Assembly (NCBI GenBank): GCA_950295325.1
Contig: OX485807.1
Location: forward strand, 3,042,501-3,102,500
Direction: 5' to 3'
DNA: 60,000 bases
Origin: Polytrichum commune
Lineage: Eukaryota; Streptophyta; Polytrichopsida; Polytrichales; Polytrichaceae
Part shown: positions 26,725 to 38,655 of the stretch, piece after piece
How the letters are laid out: each line of letters begins with the position of its first letter
Position numbering within the stretch: the first letter of the stretch is position 1
Translations under genes and position numbers: made by a program
The notes under the pieces: generated by a model
Database searches by the model: none
What the model saw: only the letters and a program-made list of their open reading frames with translations
What the model was told of the DNA's origin: nothing

Positions 26725-27159
26725 TCAATTACCTCTTGCACACTTCGTCAATGCTGTGCAACTTCTTTTATACGAATTCGGGTTGGTGCCCGGTTTGTTG
26801 CAATCTTTGTTGTAGTATGAATTCCCCTTATGAGAACAGGGGGTATTGTTCTTGTCCAACGCTCTGTTTCCGATGAACTTGCCGGAGCTGGCCAGCATCC
26901 GCCTTGTAATCTCCTCCACAAAGTCTTCGCCTCCTTGATCATACGCCATTACCGACTGCTCTCTCAGCCCCATCGCCATGGATTTTGGTGGTGAGAAGAA
27001 GCTAATCAACTCCATCTCTTCCTCCACGCTGGCAGCAGCAGAAGCTTCGTCCACGCAATTATGTATCACCATCAACATCACGCTCACGGCCATCGCCACC
27101 ATCCTCACCGAGGCGTTCTTGCATCCCACCTCCATAGCTCTCATAGTTCCAATTATCAA
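26725..27159 (-). CDS. RALF-like peptide precursor with altered receptor motif
   Basis: The precursor is 144 aa, or 139 if the second Met (MRAMEVG) is used. A hydrophobic signal-like segment lies at 19-33 (RMVAMAVSVMLMVIH). The acidic propeptide ends RRML at 86-89. The mature part starts ASSGKFIGNRAL and has four cysteines at 108, 120, 134 and 140, ending KCARGN. In the two sister genes the motif is IGYxAL; here it is IGNRAL, so the tyrosine is replaced by asparagine. The opposite-strand frame is a shadow. Expected role: an apoplastic RALF signal read by CrRLK1L receptors. The tyrosine change may weaken or alter receptor choice (inference). Confidence 0.88.
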   Translation of the reverse strand: MIIGTMRAMEVGCKNASVRMVAMAVSVMLMVIHNCVDEASAAASVEEEMELISFFSPPKSMAMGLREQSVMAYDQGGEDFVEEITRRMLASSGKFIGNRALDKNNTPCSHKGNSYYNKDCNKPGTNPNSYKRSCTALTKCARGN

Positions 27160-27720
27160 GCCAAATTCGAAAGATATTATTGACCTCTACCCACATTTAA
27201 GTTGGAGCTGAGGATCAGATGATTACATTAATGAGAATTAGCAGATCGAAGTGAAAACGAAGATGATGATGACTAGCGGCAAGTTCTAACTTAGTCAGAC
27301 ATAGCTTGACACTCGAAGCCCATGTCTTCTTCAAGATGCTGCCATCATCTCGTATACAGAAGCTTGTGCTAATACATTCAAACCTGTGAATCTGAACTTA
27401 ACACCATAATCATTGTAACATCAGACAGTTAGCACTGGTCATGTTTCAGAATCACGACGGTCACCAATGTATTAAAAAAGCATGCAATTTCACCTGAATT
27501 GGCAGCTAGGCTGATCGAATCTTCTCTTTCTCGCTACATTAATACTCCTCGATCGAAATGTGAATCTTTCACAATACAAGTCTTAGCCTCTCCGTTGTGC
27601 TCCAGGATCAAGTGATCTCAAACACGCAAGAAGTCTCGAGGAGCTGCCTGATAAGCACATGAACTTGAGCTTGTTCTTATACTCCGGAACAAGTCCCCAT
27701 TTCAGCTCATGTAGTTACAG
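27160..27720. other. intergenic, RALF upstream region
   Basis: This should hold the promoter of the minus-strand RALF gene. I see no definite TATA box or other site worth naming. Confidence 0.4.
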
Positions 27721-27730
27721 ATGAATTGGT

Positions 27731-29500
27731 TGAGAAATAACGGCCGGGGATTTGTGGCACTCATGTATTCTCATTAGTGAGAGTTCATTCATCTTTGCGG
27801 ATGAGATGAACCACTTTACACATTTCCATACGTCGTCAGCTCCTTGTCTTAGGGTTTCAAAAATATCAAGTTTTAGTAGTTTTATAAATCCTAGTCTAAT
27901 TTAATACTTACGGAACCAATATTTTCGGTCAGGTTTAAAAAATTTCCCTAGAGGGTTGCCCCAACCCGGATTTGATACCTCCCAAAGTTCGTGACGGGGT
28001 ATTTAACATCCGCCCATGTTAATTTCTCTTAAAAGTTACCGGATTAGTAGTGATAGGTTGGCAACACATGATGCCCCCACTTGCTTCTATATGAGGCATT
28101 ATTTATTTCTTATGTCTATACCAATACGTCGTCCGCTCCTTGTCTCAAGGGTTTCAAAAATTCCAAGTTTTAGTAGTTTTAAAAATCCTAGTCTAATGTA
28201 ATACTTAAGGCACCAATATAAAGGGGCATAGACATAAGAAATAAATAATGCCTCATATAGAAGCAAGTGGGGGCATCATGTGTTGCCAACCTATCACTAC
28301 TAATCCGGTAATTTTTAACAAAAATTAACATGAGCGGACGTTAAATACCCCCTCACGAACTTTCGGAGGTATCAAATCCGGGTTGGGGCAACCCTCTAGA
28401 GAAATTTTCTAAACCCGACCGAAAATTGTTGTTCGCCTTGCCCAACTTCGAAAAAAACATTGCCCTTGCATTCTTGAAGGCCGCTTGACTACAAATCCCA
28501 TATTGAGTGCACTTCACCTTCAAGGTCTAAAATCCAATATATATGTGCACTTCCAATTAGTAAATAAGCAATTGATTGGGATCTCATTTTGGAAGTGAAA
28601 CCATCAATGAAGCACGTAATTAACTTGGAGGTCAAGAACATTACAAAATCCTCATTAACATTTAGGTTATAAATTTTGTGACTTACCATTTAAAATTGTC
28701 TTTGTCATTCTAATGATAGATTAGTGCAAGAGTTCATAAGATGACCAAAATGAAACAATGAAGATAGAATTTAAAACATGTAATTAAAAAATTACATAAA
28801 TATCAATTTCATTTTTTAGGTAACATAATATAAGGTATAAATAAATGATATGTTATTTGGAATTAGACTTGTGGGACAACATTATGAATGGGGTATACTC
28901 AAAAAATCATAAGTTTCTGACTATAGCCTATCTGAATTATTGTAATAATTTATCCTCATCACATATTGTATTATCTTTAAAATCACATGGTGTATATTAG
29001 TTACTTTAAAATAAATGTCATTATATAATGATAATAATAATAATGAAATTTTTTTTGTTCACCAATTTACCATAAGGTGATATACATTATTTTGACATAT
29101 TACAAATGTTTGAGCAATCACACCCGTGCAAAAAAAATGAATTATGAACAAAACAAAATGTCTACGACAACATGTCATAATTATATATTGCACACGTTAA
29201 TATCTTGCGATCTTTATCAAAATAACCATGTGGAATTCAAAGCCACATCATGGCCTTGGAAACAACTCATGGGAGGTTAGAAATTAGGCTTATTAGAGCA
29301 TCCAAGGCCACATCATTGCCCCTTGCCAGCTAATTAATATTTACAAAATAACTATGAGGGAGAAAATAAGTCTTACATGCCAACTCGAAGGTGTTTCACT
29401 AAAGTAAGCTCCATCCGAGCTTCTTGATGGACTCATCTGATTTTCGTTATCAGATGACTTTACTTGAGTGCCACAAATCCCCGGCCATAAATAATCCGTT
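27731..29500. mobile_element. possible larger element with short inverted ends
   Basis: A 22-bp block beginning GGCCGGGGATTTGTGGCAC at about 27742 recurs inverted at about 29470-29493 (complement GTGCCACAAATCCCCGGCC). Each copy has a small hairpin just inside it (TTCATCTTTGCGGATGAGATGAA on the left has imperfect pairing; TCATCTGA...TCAGATGA on the right). This could bound an element of about 1.76 kb containing the foldback repeat. No target-site duplication was confirmed and no coding sequence is recognised inside. Confidence 0.3.
27826..28426. repeat. large inverted repeat with nested direct repeat (foldback element)
   Basis: The arm at 27921-28120 recurs inverted at 28228-28426 with high identity. 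Shared blocks, or their complements, include CAACCCGGATTTGATACCTC, 'ggttggcaacacatgatgcc' and 'gcttctatatgaggcatt'. The loop of about 105 bp (28121-28225) is itself a direct copy of the left flank 27826-27920. The order is therefore A, B, A', B-inverted. A transcript across it would form a hairpin of about 200 bp. Confidence 0.8.
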
Positions 29501-32030
29501 CAAACTCAAAACTTCTACCGATCGATGTAGAGGTCCGAAATGGACAATAAATATTTAGTTTAATAAAGAAAACCCACCAAATTATATTGGAAACAACAGA
29601 TTATGCCCAAAAACCTCCCCGGACACTGATCATAGTCTTCAGTTTTAATCCATTAAGTTATGAGTCAAGATGCCTGCACGTTCTGTTTAATTATAAAACA
29701 CATGAAGTGTATAATCAATGTGCAGAGATATGCTCCCTCAGTGGCATAGGGGATCTTGGGCAATGTATACCCTAACCTCCGTAATCTCGCCCCTCTCTTA
29801 TATCCCAAAACCCTAGGGAACGGATGTGCTCAGTTTAAATATCCCTCCTTGTTGTCACATTTCAGACTCATATACCACGGGTTTTGACAATTATAATAAT
29901 CCACCAAAGAATTCAAACCACACGCTCACACACATCACATTGTCATCATTATCATTATTGCAATGTTGACTTTGTGTTATTCCATAATGTCACGAGCTAC
30001 ACTAATTCTCTATTATCATGCATGCATGTTAACAGTGCAAACCTCCTTAATATCATGTGCACTTCAATTGTCACATGCATGGGGGAGTTAGAGCGTACAA
30101 GGACATCATAATAGAATGTCCACCCTAGGGTCCAAGACCAAAGATACCCTCAAATCAAGCGATCCTATTGGTCAAGGGCAACATTATGAACCCTTAGGGT
30201 TTACACTATTAGTGGTCTAGGTCCAAGGTATGAGAAAAGGAACTTGTAACCGCGGTAAGTTGGACTTTAGAATTTGGTCGAGTGAGGTAGGCATGCTTAA
30301 TTTGGTTACTTATCTTAATGGGACACATGTGTTGGAGGGCTATGTGATTAGGTGAGGCTCCAAGAACGGATATCAAAAAGACATGTGTTTAAAAGATATT
30401 GGACTACTTTCCAAATTATGACATCCATTCTAGACTTAATTATCAACATATTTGAGAGGTCATGTATGACCATTTAATGAGCACGAGATTTTTCACTTTG
30501 ATAATGAATAAGATGTTTAGATGAGCTCTGAGAATTATAAGGAAAGTGGCTACGGCCTCAATTTGCATTTGGTAACCATCTCATACTAATCACATGTTTC
30601 ATATCAGAGGAGAAGTAGGCTAGATGGAAAAAGTGACCATTTAAGACCCACCTTATGTTGAAATCAGAAAGTACTTCGTCATAGGCTACATAGTACCAAA
30701 ATACCTTTTTAAGTTTTAATATTATTTTCATGGAGCTCTCAATTGTTGCTATAAGTACTCAAGTCTACAATGTCAAAATATCACCAAATGTATGTCCACA
30801 AAACAAATGGTTGTTTTTGGGCACAAATTGCATGACTTTAGATATTTTGAAGTTAATTTATAAAAACATATCCCTTAAGTTCATGATGAACTTGAACATA
30901 ACATTAAGCAGCAATGCTAGGAGGTTACCTTTTGAGTACCTGCAATATTGCCTCAACAAGAAGGGAAAAGCTTGCAAAGCAAGGGTGAATGAATGAAGAA
31001 TTAATCAAATATAGTAGCTTCAAAAAGGAATCAAAGAGGTTTCTAATGTGAGTGTTGGGAGATTTTTCCAAAAAGTGCAACCACCTTTTTGACCTCACCA
31101 ACTTTCCCGTTACTTTATATTTATTTAGATTTGTTTAGATCATAATTTAGCCTAGAAGATTAGAACCTTTACCACCACTTGGCATTAGTTTTGTCCTAGA
31201 AACCGACATAATAAATTCTAAGCATTGAAAGTAACTACCCAAACAAATAAAAAAATAGCCTAAGTAAAACTCAAAAGTAGCGCTACCTTTGCTCAAATCA
31301 TCACGCGTCGGTTTGATGCTCTTTTGAGAAGGTCATTCCGGGCTTGCTACTTAATGTTATGATATGTCACAAAGAAAACATAAGAAACTATTAATTTTAA
31401 GTATTCTTAGCCCATTTTGTACGAGTTTTCTTGACTTGACGCAAATTACTTAAAATCTCAATTCCAACTACTTATGTGACCTTCAAAAGTATGTACATCA
31501 AGATTTTGAAGGGTTTTTCTTATGTTTGCATGATTTTTTTATGCATTTATATAAACATTTTCACAAAGTTGAAATTTAGTATGCGGATTTGAATGTTACA
31601 TTGTCGAACCTTTGTAGAGTACAAAGTGGTCCAGTTTACCATCCTTGCACCAAACATCAATTCAAATCTTCATGGCAACCTCCTTATGAAGTTTGTATGA
31701 AGGACCACACAAGGCATGTAAGGCTGGGGGTGGGCAATTATATGTCTATTGTGGGAAAATATGATAATACTTGAAATTTTAACAATACACAAGTGGACTT
31801 TGATTGCACATGAAAATCTCATACATAGTTCAAATTTGAATGGATGCATGCATGATGGGAAATAGAATGTGTGTCACACAAGTACTAGTTGCAAAACATG
31901 GAAAGTTGATCAACCAATTTTTGGATGACATGTACATAACCCTAATGTCTACCAAATCCGCACCAAACATTGTAATGAGTTCGTAGTCAAACAAAATTTA
32001 AAGTGCCGAAAAGAGGGAGATTACACCGTG
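29501..32030. other. intergenic, no gene recognised
   Basis: AT-rich with short frames only. The interval around 29605-29635 resembles the outer end of the inverted-repeat family at 3808 and 4711. Confidence 0.5.
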
Positions 32031-32038
32031 CAAAAACT

Positions 32039-32112
32039 TGCTTCCACTGAGAGTTGAACTCAGGACCTCCCGCTTACTAAACGGGTGCTCTAGCCAACTG
32101 AGCTATAGAAGC
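32039..32112 (-). tRNA. tRNA-Thr (AGT)
   Basis: On the minus strand the cloverleaf begins GCTTCTATAGCTCAGTTGG and ends TGGAAGC plus discriminator A. The acceptor pairs GCTTCTA with TGGAAGC. The anticodon loop TTAGTAA gives AGT. The T loop is GTTCAAC. A T5 run lies just downstream (32033-32037 on the plus strand reads AAAAA) and would serve as Pol III terminator. No intron. Confidence 0.93.
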
Positions 32113-32117
32113 CGGGT

Positions 32118-32190
32118 TGGAGATGCGGGGTATCGATCCCCGTACCTCTCGCATGCTAAGCGAGCGCTCTACCATCTGAGCTACATCCCC
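32118..32190 (-). tRNA. tRNA-Ala (AGC)
   Basis: On the minus strand it begins GGGGATGTAGCTCAGATGG and ends CGCATCTCC plus discriminator A. Anticodon loop TTAGCAT gives AGC. A-box and B-box regions are intact. It lies 5 nt upstream of the tRNA-Thr gene in the same direction, with no T-run between them, so both may be made from one Pol III transcript. Confidence 0.95.
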
Positions 32191-32249
32191 AGGGACCATG
32201 GGTGCCCCACCATTCAAGCTTTGATGGTTGATATCCACATGTCAATCTA

Positions 32250-34090
32250 GTATCTATATATAATGGACAAATTCATGGGGATGGTTGTAGTGGTTGTCAC
32301 CCTGTTGTTCCCCACCGTTCTTTCTTTTTAAATAAAATAAACATTTCAAAGAAAAAGTGTCACATGCCAAAAGATTCCCTCCCAAAAAGCATGTGGTGTT
32401 TAAAAGGTGGGAGGTGGGGGGGGGGGGGGGGACATTGGTGCAAAAAGGTAGGTATGGTGAGGGATGCCCTAGGGAGGTGGTAGCCAAGGCAAGGGAAGCT
32501 TATGGGCATGAACATATATATGTATGCTGGGATATGAGCTTGGGGCATATTATTACCTAGGCTTAGGGTGTTGAAGTGATCCATAATATTAATTGTATGC
32601 ATGGGTGCAACGTATCAACACAACATGGGTCCAAACTAGTCATATTTGATTTAAATGAGCTTAATATTTATTCCAATGGATGGATTTTGAAGTTAGCATA
32701 TAGTCTAGTGTGGTCCGAGTACATGAAGTGGTTCAAACATGTTGAAACATGAAACCTGGTATGATTTGGACTTTCATGAAGATTTGCCCCCCTGTGACAA
32801 TTAAGGGTTTAAGAAGGCATGTGTAGTGGGTAAATATTATATGTATATATGTATGTATGTATGTATGTATGATGATATGTACTTGGATCAGGAAGTCAAT
32901 GAATGACATTAACTTGATTTTAAAGTCTACTAGGAAAGGGGGGGGGGGCGATGTCACGAACTAGAAGCACATCAAGGTGGGATCAAAAAAGGCTAATTCT
33001 CTTATGTAATGGAGTGTAGTAGCCATTACATCAAATTTGGGCCTCATGGCATCTACCTAGATGGGTATGATTCATCATAGGTACACCTAAACCAATCTCC
33101 AATGATGACTAATACCAAACATGTAGTGTGGTGGTCCTAGGCATTTTGACAAAGAATTGGTTAGTATTCATTCATGTATGCTTGGTTAAGGTGTCCATCA
33201 TGATACCACGATTCACATGCACTAGGGCAAAGTTTTGAACATCCAACATGTATCAAATCACGCATTTTTTTGTCATCTTAGTGCAAAACCATGTTGAGGT
33301 GTCCCATAGTACTTGATTCTAGAAACAAATTACAAGGGCCCACTCCACAACACAGTTTATAGATGTGGAGTTGCACCATATGTTGTAGATGATGCTCCAT
33401 ATTAAACGGTGTCGTTCAGTGGGTCACAATTGATACACAAAGTCCTTTCAATAGTGACACATTTGTACAACTCATGGAATCCATCACATCTTCCAAGATA
33501 ATTGCTCATTTCGACACAAAATATATAATAATATCCCCATTCGTTGAAAAAACCACTGGTACCATTCAGTATAGACTATACATACATTGTGTAACTTGCA
33601 TGCGAGCAAGGGTCACATAACATTCTTTAATGCATTGGAAGTATGTTCGATTACTAAAATTATATATTACCAAGGATCCAAGATGTAAAGTGTGAAGGAA
33701 AGGTGCAGGTCTTTACCAAAATTTACTTGCATATTATAAGAAATCGTGACAGTGTACTTGGCTTGAACTTTCATTTTAAGGTAATTAGTGAGTGTGGCAC
33801 TGGCTGCATGCACATTAGTACACTCGTTATTTCATATAGTGAGGGTGGGCTAATAGTGTGTGTGAGAAATTACTGAAGGTGATATTAAATTTTCTTTACG
33901 TTATGAAATTAGTGTCACTAAAAAATTATGGGTTTTGGGGGTCCAAAGTGTCAAAGTACCCGAACCTCTCAATGTAAGCTCTGTTCAATTTCTTGGTGTT
34001 ACGAGAGGCCTCAAGATTGAGTGGTGACGATTGGAAAGAAGGATTTTTTTTTCAAACTCGTTGAAAAAAATATATGCACTCTACAAACAT
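32250..34090. other. intergenic with homopolymer and tetranucleotide runs
   Basis: It contains a G16 tract (32416-32431), an ATGT tetranucleotide run at about 32845-32870 and a G11 tract (32938-32948). No gene recognised. Confidence 0.6.
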
Positions 34091-34099
34091 CATAGAACA

Positions 34100-34350
34100 C
34101 GCACTACACTAAATATGATATTTTATGTCACTATGGTAACTTTTCATATGTCACTTCTTCTGCTTCATAAGTGAAAAAAATTCGTCATGGATGATGGATT
34201 AGTTCATCCATTGACCAAAACCCTACCTTCTCTAATCATCAACTTGTGATGAAATATTGTCATGGACGATTAAAATTTGGATGAAGAACCACTTGGTAAG
34301 TAAAAGTAATTGCAACACTGTAAATCTATAGTCCCCCCAAAAAGTTACAA
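34100..34350. repeat. dispersed repeat family A, copy 3 (left part)
   Basis: Colinear with 2233-2406: shared blocks include 'catggatgatgga', 'gttcatccattg', 'aaaaccctaccttctct' and 'caacttgtgatgaaa'. The right part of the family is not recognisable after it. Confidence 0.6.
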
Positions 34351-35470
34351 GGATTGACAAATGAAGGTTGCATTAACATTTACTGTTGGTAACAATATAC
34401 CACAGTTTACAAATAGTGTTGAACAAGACAATTAGAATCGGTGACACTAAATATCATATTTACTGTAGTTCTCTTGAAATATATGGTAAATGGATATGCA
34501 TTTAAAGAATAAATATCACTTGGTACAAATTCCAACCCTCGTTAATTTTGAAATTTGACAAAATAGTGCGTGTTTCAGGAATTAGTACCACATGCACTAT
34601 ATGAAATGAAATAATCAGTGTAGCTTGTAGTAAGTTTTTGCTATGTCTCAAAACAACAAAACCCAGGGAACAAAGTCTCCAGGAAGACTGAGATAGTGTC
34701 TATAAGGGTTAATGTCACATTGGATTTAAGGACTATAATAACAACTTAGGATCTTTCTTCCTTCATTCCTTCTTAATTCCACTTATTCCCCACTCTTATG
34801 GTTCCTTGTGCTTCCTCCGTCAAAAGTGATTATGTCCTATCCTTAGGGAAAGTTTCTATCACTCTATGTCTTTGACCTATTTCAGTCGTGAAGCTCAAAA
34901 GCTTGGCAAGTAGTCCTTGGCAATTCGTCAGGACCGAAGTCCGGGGTAATGTCTTTTTGTAACCACATCGTCTTTGCATAACAAGAATTGAGCTTTGCAA
35001 TAACTTCAAATTAATTCATCTTAATTTGACTTACAGTCATCCAGCCAATCTTCACAAGACTGTAATCATCATCTTCATCTTCAACTGATTTGGCAACTTG
35101 TCCACACAAATCCCCACAACATTATATATGATCAATGCATCAACAATGTAGGCGATATTCCTTGATTAAGGCCTAATTACATTTTAAGCTCGAAAGTATT
35201 AGCCTTTGGTAATGTCTTACACTAAGTAGTCAATCTCTCTTTCCTGAAATGGTAATGTCTTTTGCAGCTCACGCCTGCAATAACTCGTCTCGTCTCTGCA
35301 GCCACTGCAACGGCTACACGCCAGGTAATGTCTTAGAGTAGGCCTTTGGCTATGCTCCCACGAGCGGCCTCTCTGTTCTCTTTCTCTCTTCTCTCTCAGG
35401 GACGACACCTGCTAAACCTAGGGCCCTACAGGACATTCCTCTCTCAACTCTCACTCATAATCTCTCTGTA
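34351..35470. other. intergenic, recurring short motif
   Basis: The block GGTAATGTCTT occurs four times (about 34945, 35209, 35250 and 35325) in pyrimidine-rich sequence. No protein gene recognised. Confidence 0.4.
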
Positions 35471-36420
35471 ACAGACGGGCGATAGCCCTTCCTCGACGCT
35501 TCGGCTCTCTGTCCGAACATGCGATGGCCCTAACCTCGACTATTTACCCTCACGGACTTCTCTCATGACTTCCCTTAACATAGCCTATCGCCCATGCCTT
35601 GTCTCACGGAAGTTACAGACTTCCAAGACTCTACCACTCACTGCCTAATTGCCAAAGGACTTGATCTTGCTTTCGGCTATGGCCCCTTCCTTCACTCTCG
35701 ACATATAGCCCTTAACTTCTACAACAGACTGAGAGAAGCTTCTCTCTTGCCCATTGTCATTCTCAGACTTCAATTCTTCCTTCTTCCACTAGACTATTGC
35801 CCTTCTTTCTCGGCAATCAGCCTTTGCTTTATTGACACGACTCACTCACAAGACGATGGCCATAGTCCTACTTCGACCATTACTATTTCCAGACTCGATT
35901 ACAAAGTTCCTCACCTTCTCGGTGGATGATACGTCTATCTCAACGCACACGGCTATTGCCAGAAATCACACAAGACATTTCACGATTATCAATCACACGA
36001 CAAACAACTTCCACATTGAAGACAATTGCATCTCACAAACAATTTACTCACTCTGTCAAATTTCCAAGTCACATCAGAGTCCGAATCACACGGCTCTTGC
36101 ATCTACGTCTATTCCTATAAGCATATTGCCCGGCTAAGTGTCTATGGCCGAACTCAATCACTGAGCTTCGACGTTCACTGCCTATTGCTATCTATGCTGA
36201 GACTATGTCAGATTCTACTCAATTGAAAATAGCATGTCTTGGCGATGGTCGGCCTCCTCCTTATCGGCGGGGGAGGTGAAGGCGGTTGCAACCGTCTAGG
36301 AGCGACTATCGCCCTCGTTTCACACTAGTGATTTGCCTTTAAACGACTATTGCCGCTAATTGTCACTAATTTGAAAATGGTAGCTCTCCAGCTAGGCGAT
36401 AGCCCAAAAATTGCGTTTAC
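35470..36420. repeat. pyrimidine-rich region with recurrent CTATYGCC motif
   Basis: Variants of CTATYGCC(C) or its complement recur irregularly, for example at 35477-35488, 35584-35593, 35676-35687, 35792-35802, 35951-35960, 36122-36131, 36304-36314, 36345-36354 and 36394-36403. The spacing is not constant. Open frames across it (such as 35594-35929) show no domain. Confidence 0.4.
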
Positions 36421-36548
36421 ATAGCTATTTTCATCCACAATGCCCACTGAACAAGTAGGAAACAATCTTAATAAAGCATGCTCCACGATTAGGCTCCTAG
36501 GTAGTGTTGGCTTACCGGATTGCTTACTTCACAATCATACTAAAGTAT

Positions 36549-36757
36549 AGTGCCTAGGAAGACTTTTTGGCCACAACTGGTCAATATCCTTGTGTTTCCA
36601 AGTCCAACCGGTTACATGTGGACATCTTTCCGGATTTTATTATTAGATTAGGTGTATTCTATAAATTCCTCTAAAATGATTGGTAATTTTCATGAAGTCT
36701 TAGTGAACTTCAACTAGTTTTTCTCTCTCAAGCTCAACCGGCTCAGTTGTAACTACC
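36549..36757 (+). repeat. copy of the 3.8/4.7 kb inverted-repeat arm
   Basis: Matches the arm at 3808-3992 in the same orientation: shared 'gtgtttccaagtccaacc', 'ggttacatgt', 'ttctataaattcct' and 'agctcaaccgg' blocks. It is followed at 36765-37060 by a stretch in which CACACTAATTTTC or its complement recurs four times. Confidence 0.55.
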
Positions 36758-37060
36758 CTAAATACTCTTATTAGTGTGGGTGGAAATTATCACGGTCACA
36801 CTAATTTTCTAGGTAGGGTGGAAATGACGTGGGTTCAAGACCCCATGTATTCCTTGAAATCTTCATGAATACTTGCAACCAATACATTAAAGTAGCACAT
36901 CAATAATAAAATAATCACCACATCAATTTCCTAGAAAAATAGTTAATGTGGTCCACACTAATTTTCCACTAGATTTCAAGTGTGGGTTGGAAATTGATGT
37001 GGTCCTCATTGTTTGCAATGTGAGAATTAGTGTGGGCTTTATCAAAAATATTGTGGCCCA

Positions 37061-38112
37061 CAACTATAGGAGTTACTTGGTGTAGTAGCCAGTTCTCTGT
37101 GTTCATTGATAGCATAAACCCAAAATTAGCACAACTTCTATGAGATTCTAGAATAACATCGGGTGTTTGTCCCTGAAGCCGAAGAATAATAGACTGATTT
37201 GGACTTTATTACTTTGAAAGTGGGGTAGGTCATTGTGGCAAAAAATGCATTGTCAATTGAACACCTACCACATATTAACATTACTCAGTGATTTGGACCC
37301 TTGGAATATAATAGTTGGATCCTAGGAGCTTAGTTGAATTTTGAGATTCCATGCACAACTTTCTAAACATCCGACTATTATATTATGAGGGCCCACCACA
37401 TGAGCATTAAGTGTTGAGTAATGTTATGCAAGTCCAAATGCAATTCCAAACAAAAACCTTGGCTAGAGAAAATTAAAAGTTGAAGTTTGGCTTTGCCCGG
37501 GCTCAAAACAGGAGACCTCCGGTGTGTTAGGGTCACTTCACACACAAGATTGAAGGCCCGTGACCACTGCAATCTAATAGCTCTCATTGGTCAAAAGGGC
37601 GGAGACCATCCAAGTTCACTTCACACGCGAAGGTGAAGGCCTAAAGGCCCAAAGAAGACTTCATGGATGAAAAGTCTACATGGAGTCCTACATGGCGGAC
37701 TATGGATAAGGTTTCATGGTCTCTTGGAATTTTCGTCAAGCCCACCTCCAAGAGATCGGGCTGACACAAATTTCAAGAGATTATTTGATAGTTTTTTCCA
37801 AGAGGACATATTTTAGGATAGATTGCAAGGCATATTCTAGAACAACTTCCAAAATAGACAAACACCACCAAGTAATTCTCTCAAATTGATAATTTTTAGA
37901 CATATTGTATTAAACCAAATCCTCCCCTCTTTTTCCACCAACAAAATATGCAATGGTCCTACAACATGGTCCATTCTCACTTCACACTATGCTTGAGGGC
38001 CCGTGACTACATAAAACAACTTTTCCAACACCCATGGTACGGCATTTGGATGAGAGTCAAGGGTCCTCACCATTACAAAGTCACGGCTCTTGGCTCATGT
38101 GTGAAGTGGCGC
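37061..38112. other. intergenic, no gene recognised
   Basis: Short frames only. Segments such as 'cacttcacac...gaaggcc' recur at about 37530, 37615 and 37975, indicating repeat-derived sequence. Confidence 0.45.
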
Positions 38113-38655
38113 TTAGGGCCGCTTTACACCTAGAGACCGGACTGATTCCCCTTGAGGCCGATTGCATGAAATTTCAACCCCTTTTGGGTTGGAGGCCGGT
38201 CTCAACTACACATTATAATAAGATTATAATGAGGGCCAATTTTTCCATACGTAAAGGCCTTAGGGCCAAGAAGCTAGGCCGTTTCAATAAATCTAGCATA
38301 ATCCAACGGATCTAGGATAATCTAGCATAGAACCGTTTATATTTCCACATAATCCAATGGATAAGGTTCCTTGAAAAAATAATATTTTATGAAAAAAAAG
38401 GTTTTTAAATTTGAAATCTGACATTGGCCCTGAAGCCAAGAATTGACCTTCCATTTTGGGTGCACCCAATTCAACGAGCTCTGGCCGTGTCAGACCATGC
38501 ATTTTTTGATTAAAAATTCCATACCACCAAATTGGCCTGGCCTCTATGTGTAAAGGGGTTGGGACCAATTTCGGCCTTTTGACCAATCAGAAGTGAGGAT
38601 TTCAAGCCTCTTACACAACGAATTGGCCCAGCCTCTAGGTGTAAAGCGGCCCTTA
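38113..38655. mobile_element. Tourist/PIF-Harbinger-type MITE, 537 bp, TTA target duplication
   Basis: The element spans 38116-38652. Both ends read GGGCCGCTTTACACCTAGAG from outside in, a 20-bp perfect terminal inverted repeat that continues with further matches. A direct TTA lies on each side (38113-38115 and 38653-38655), the usual 3-bp target duplication of PIF/Harbinger elements. There is no transposase inside, so it is non-autonomous. Confidence 0.8.
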
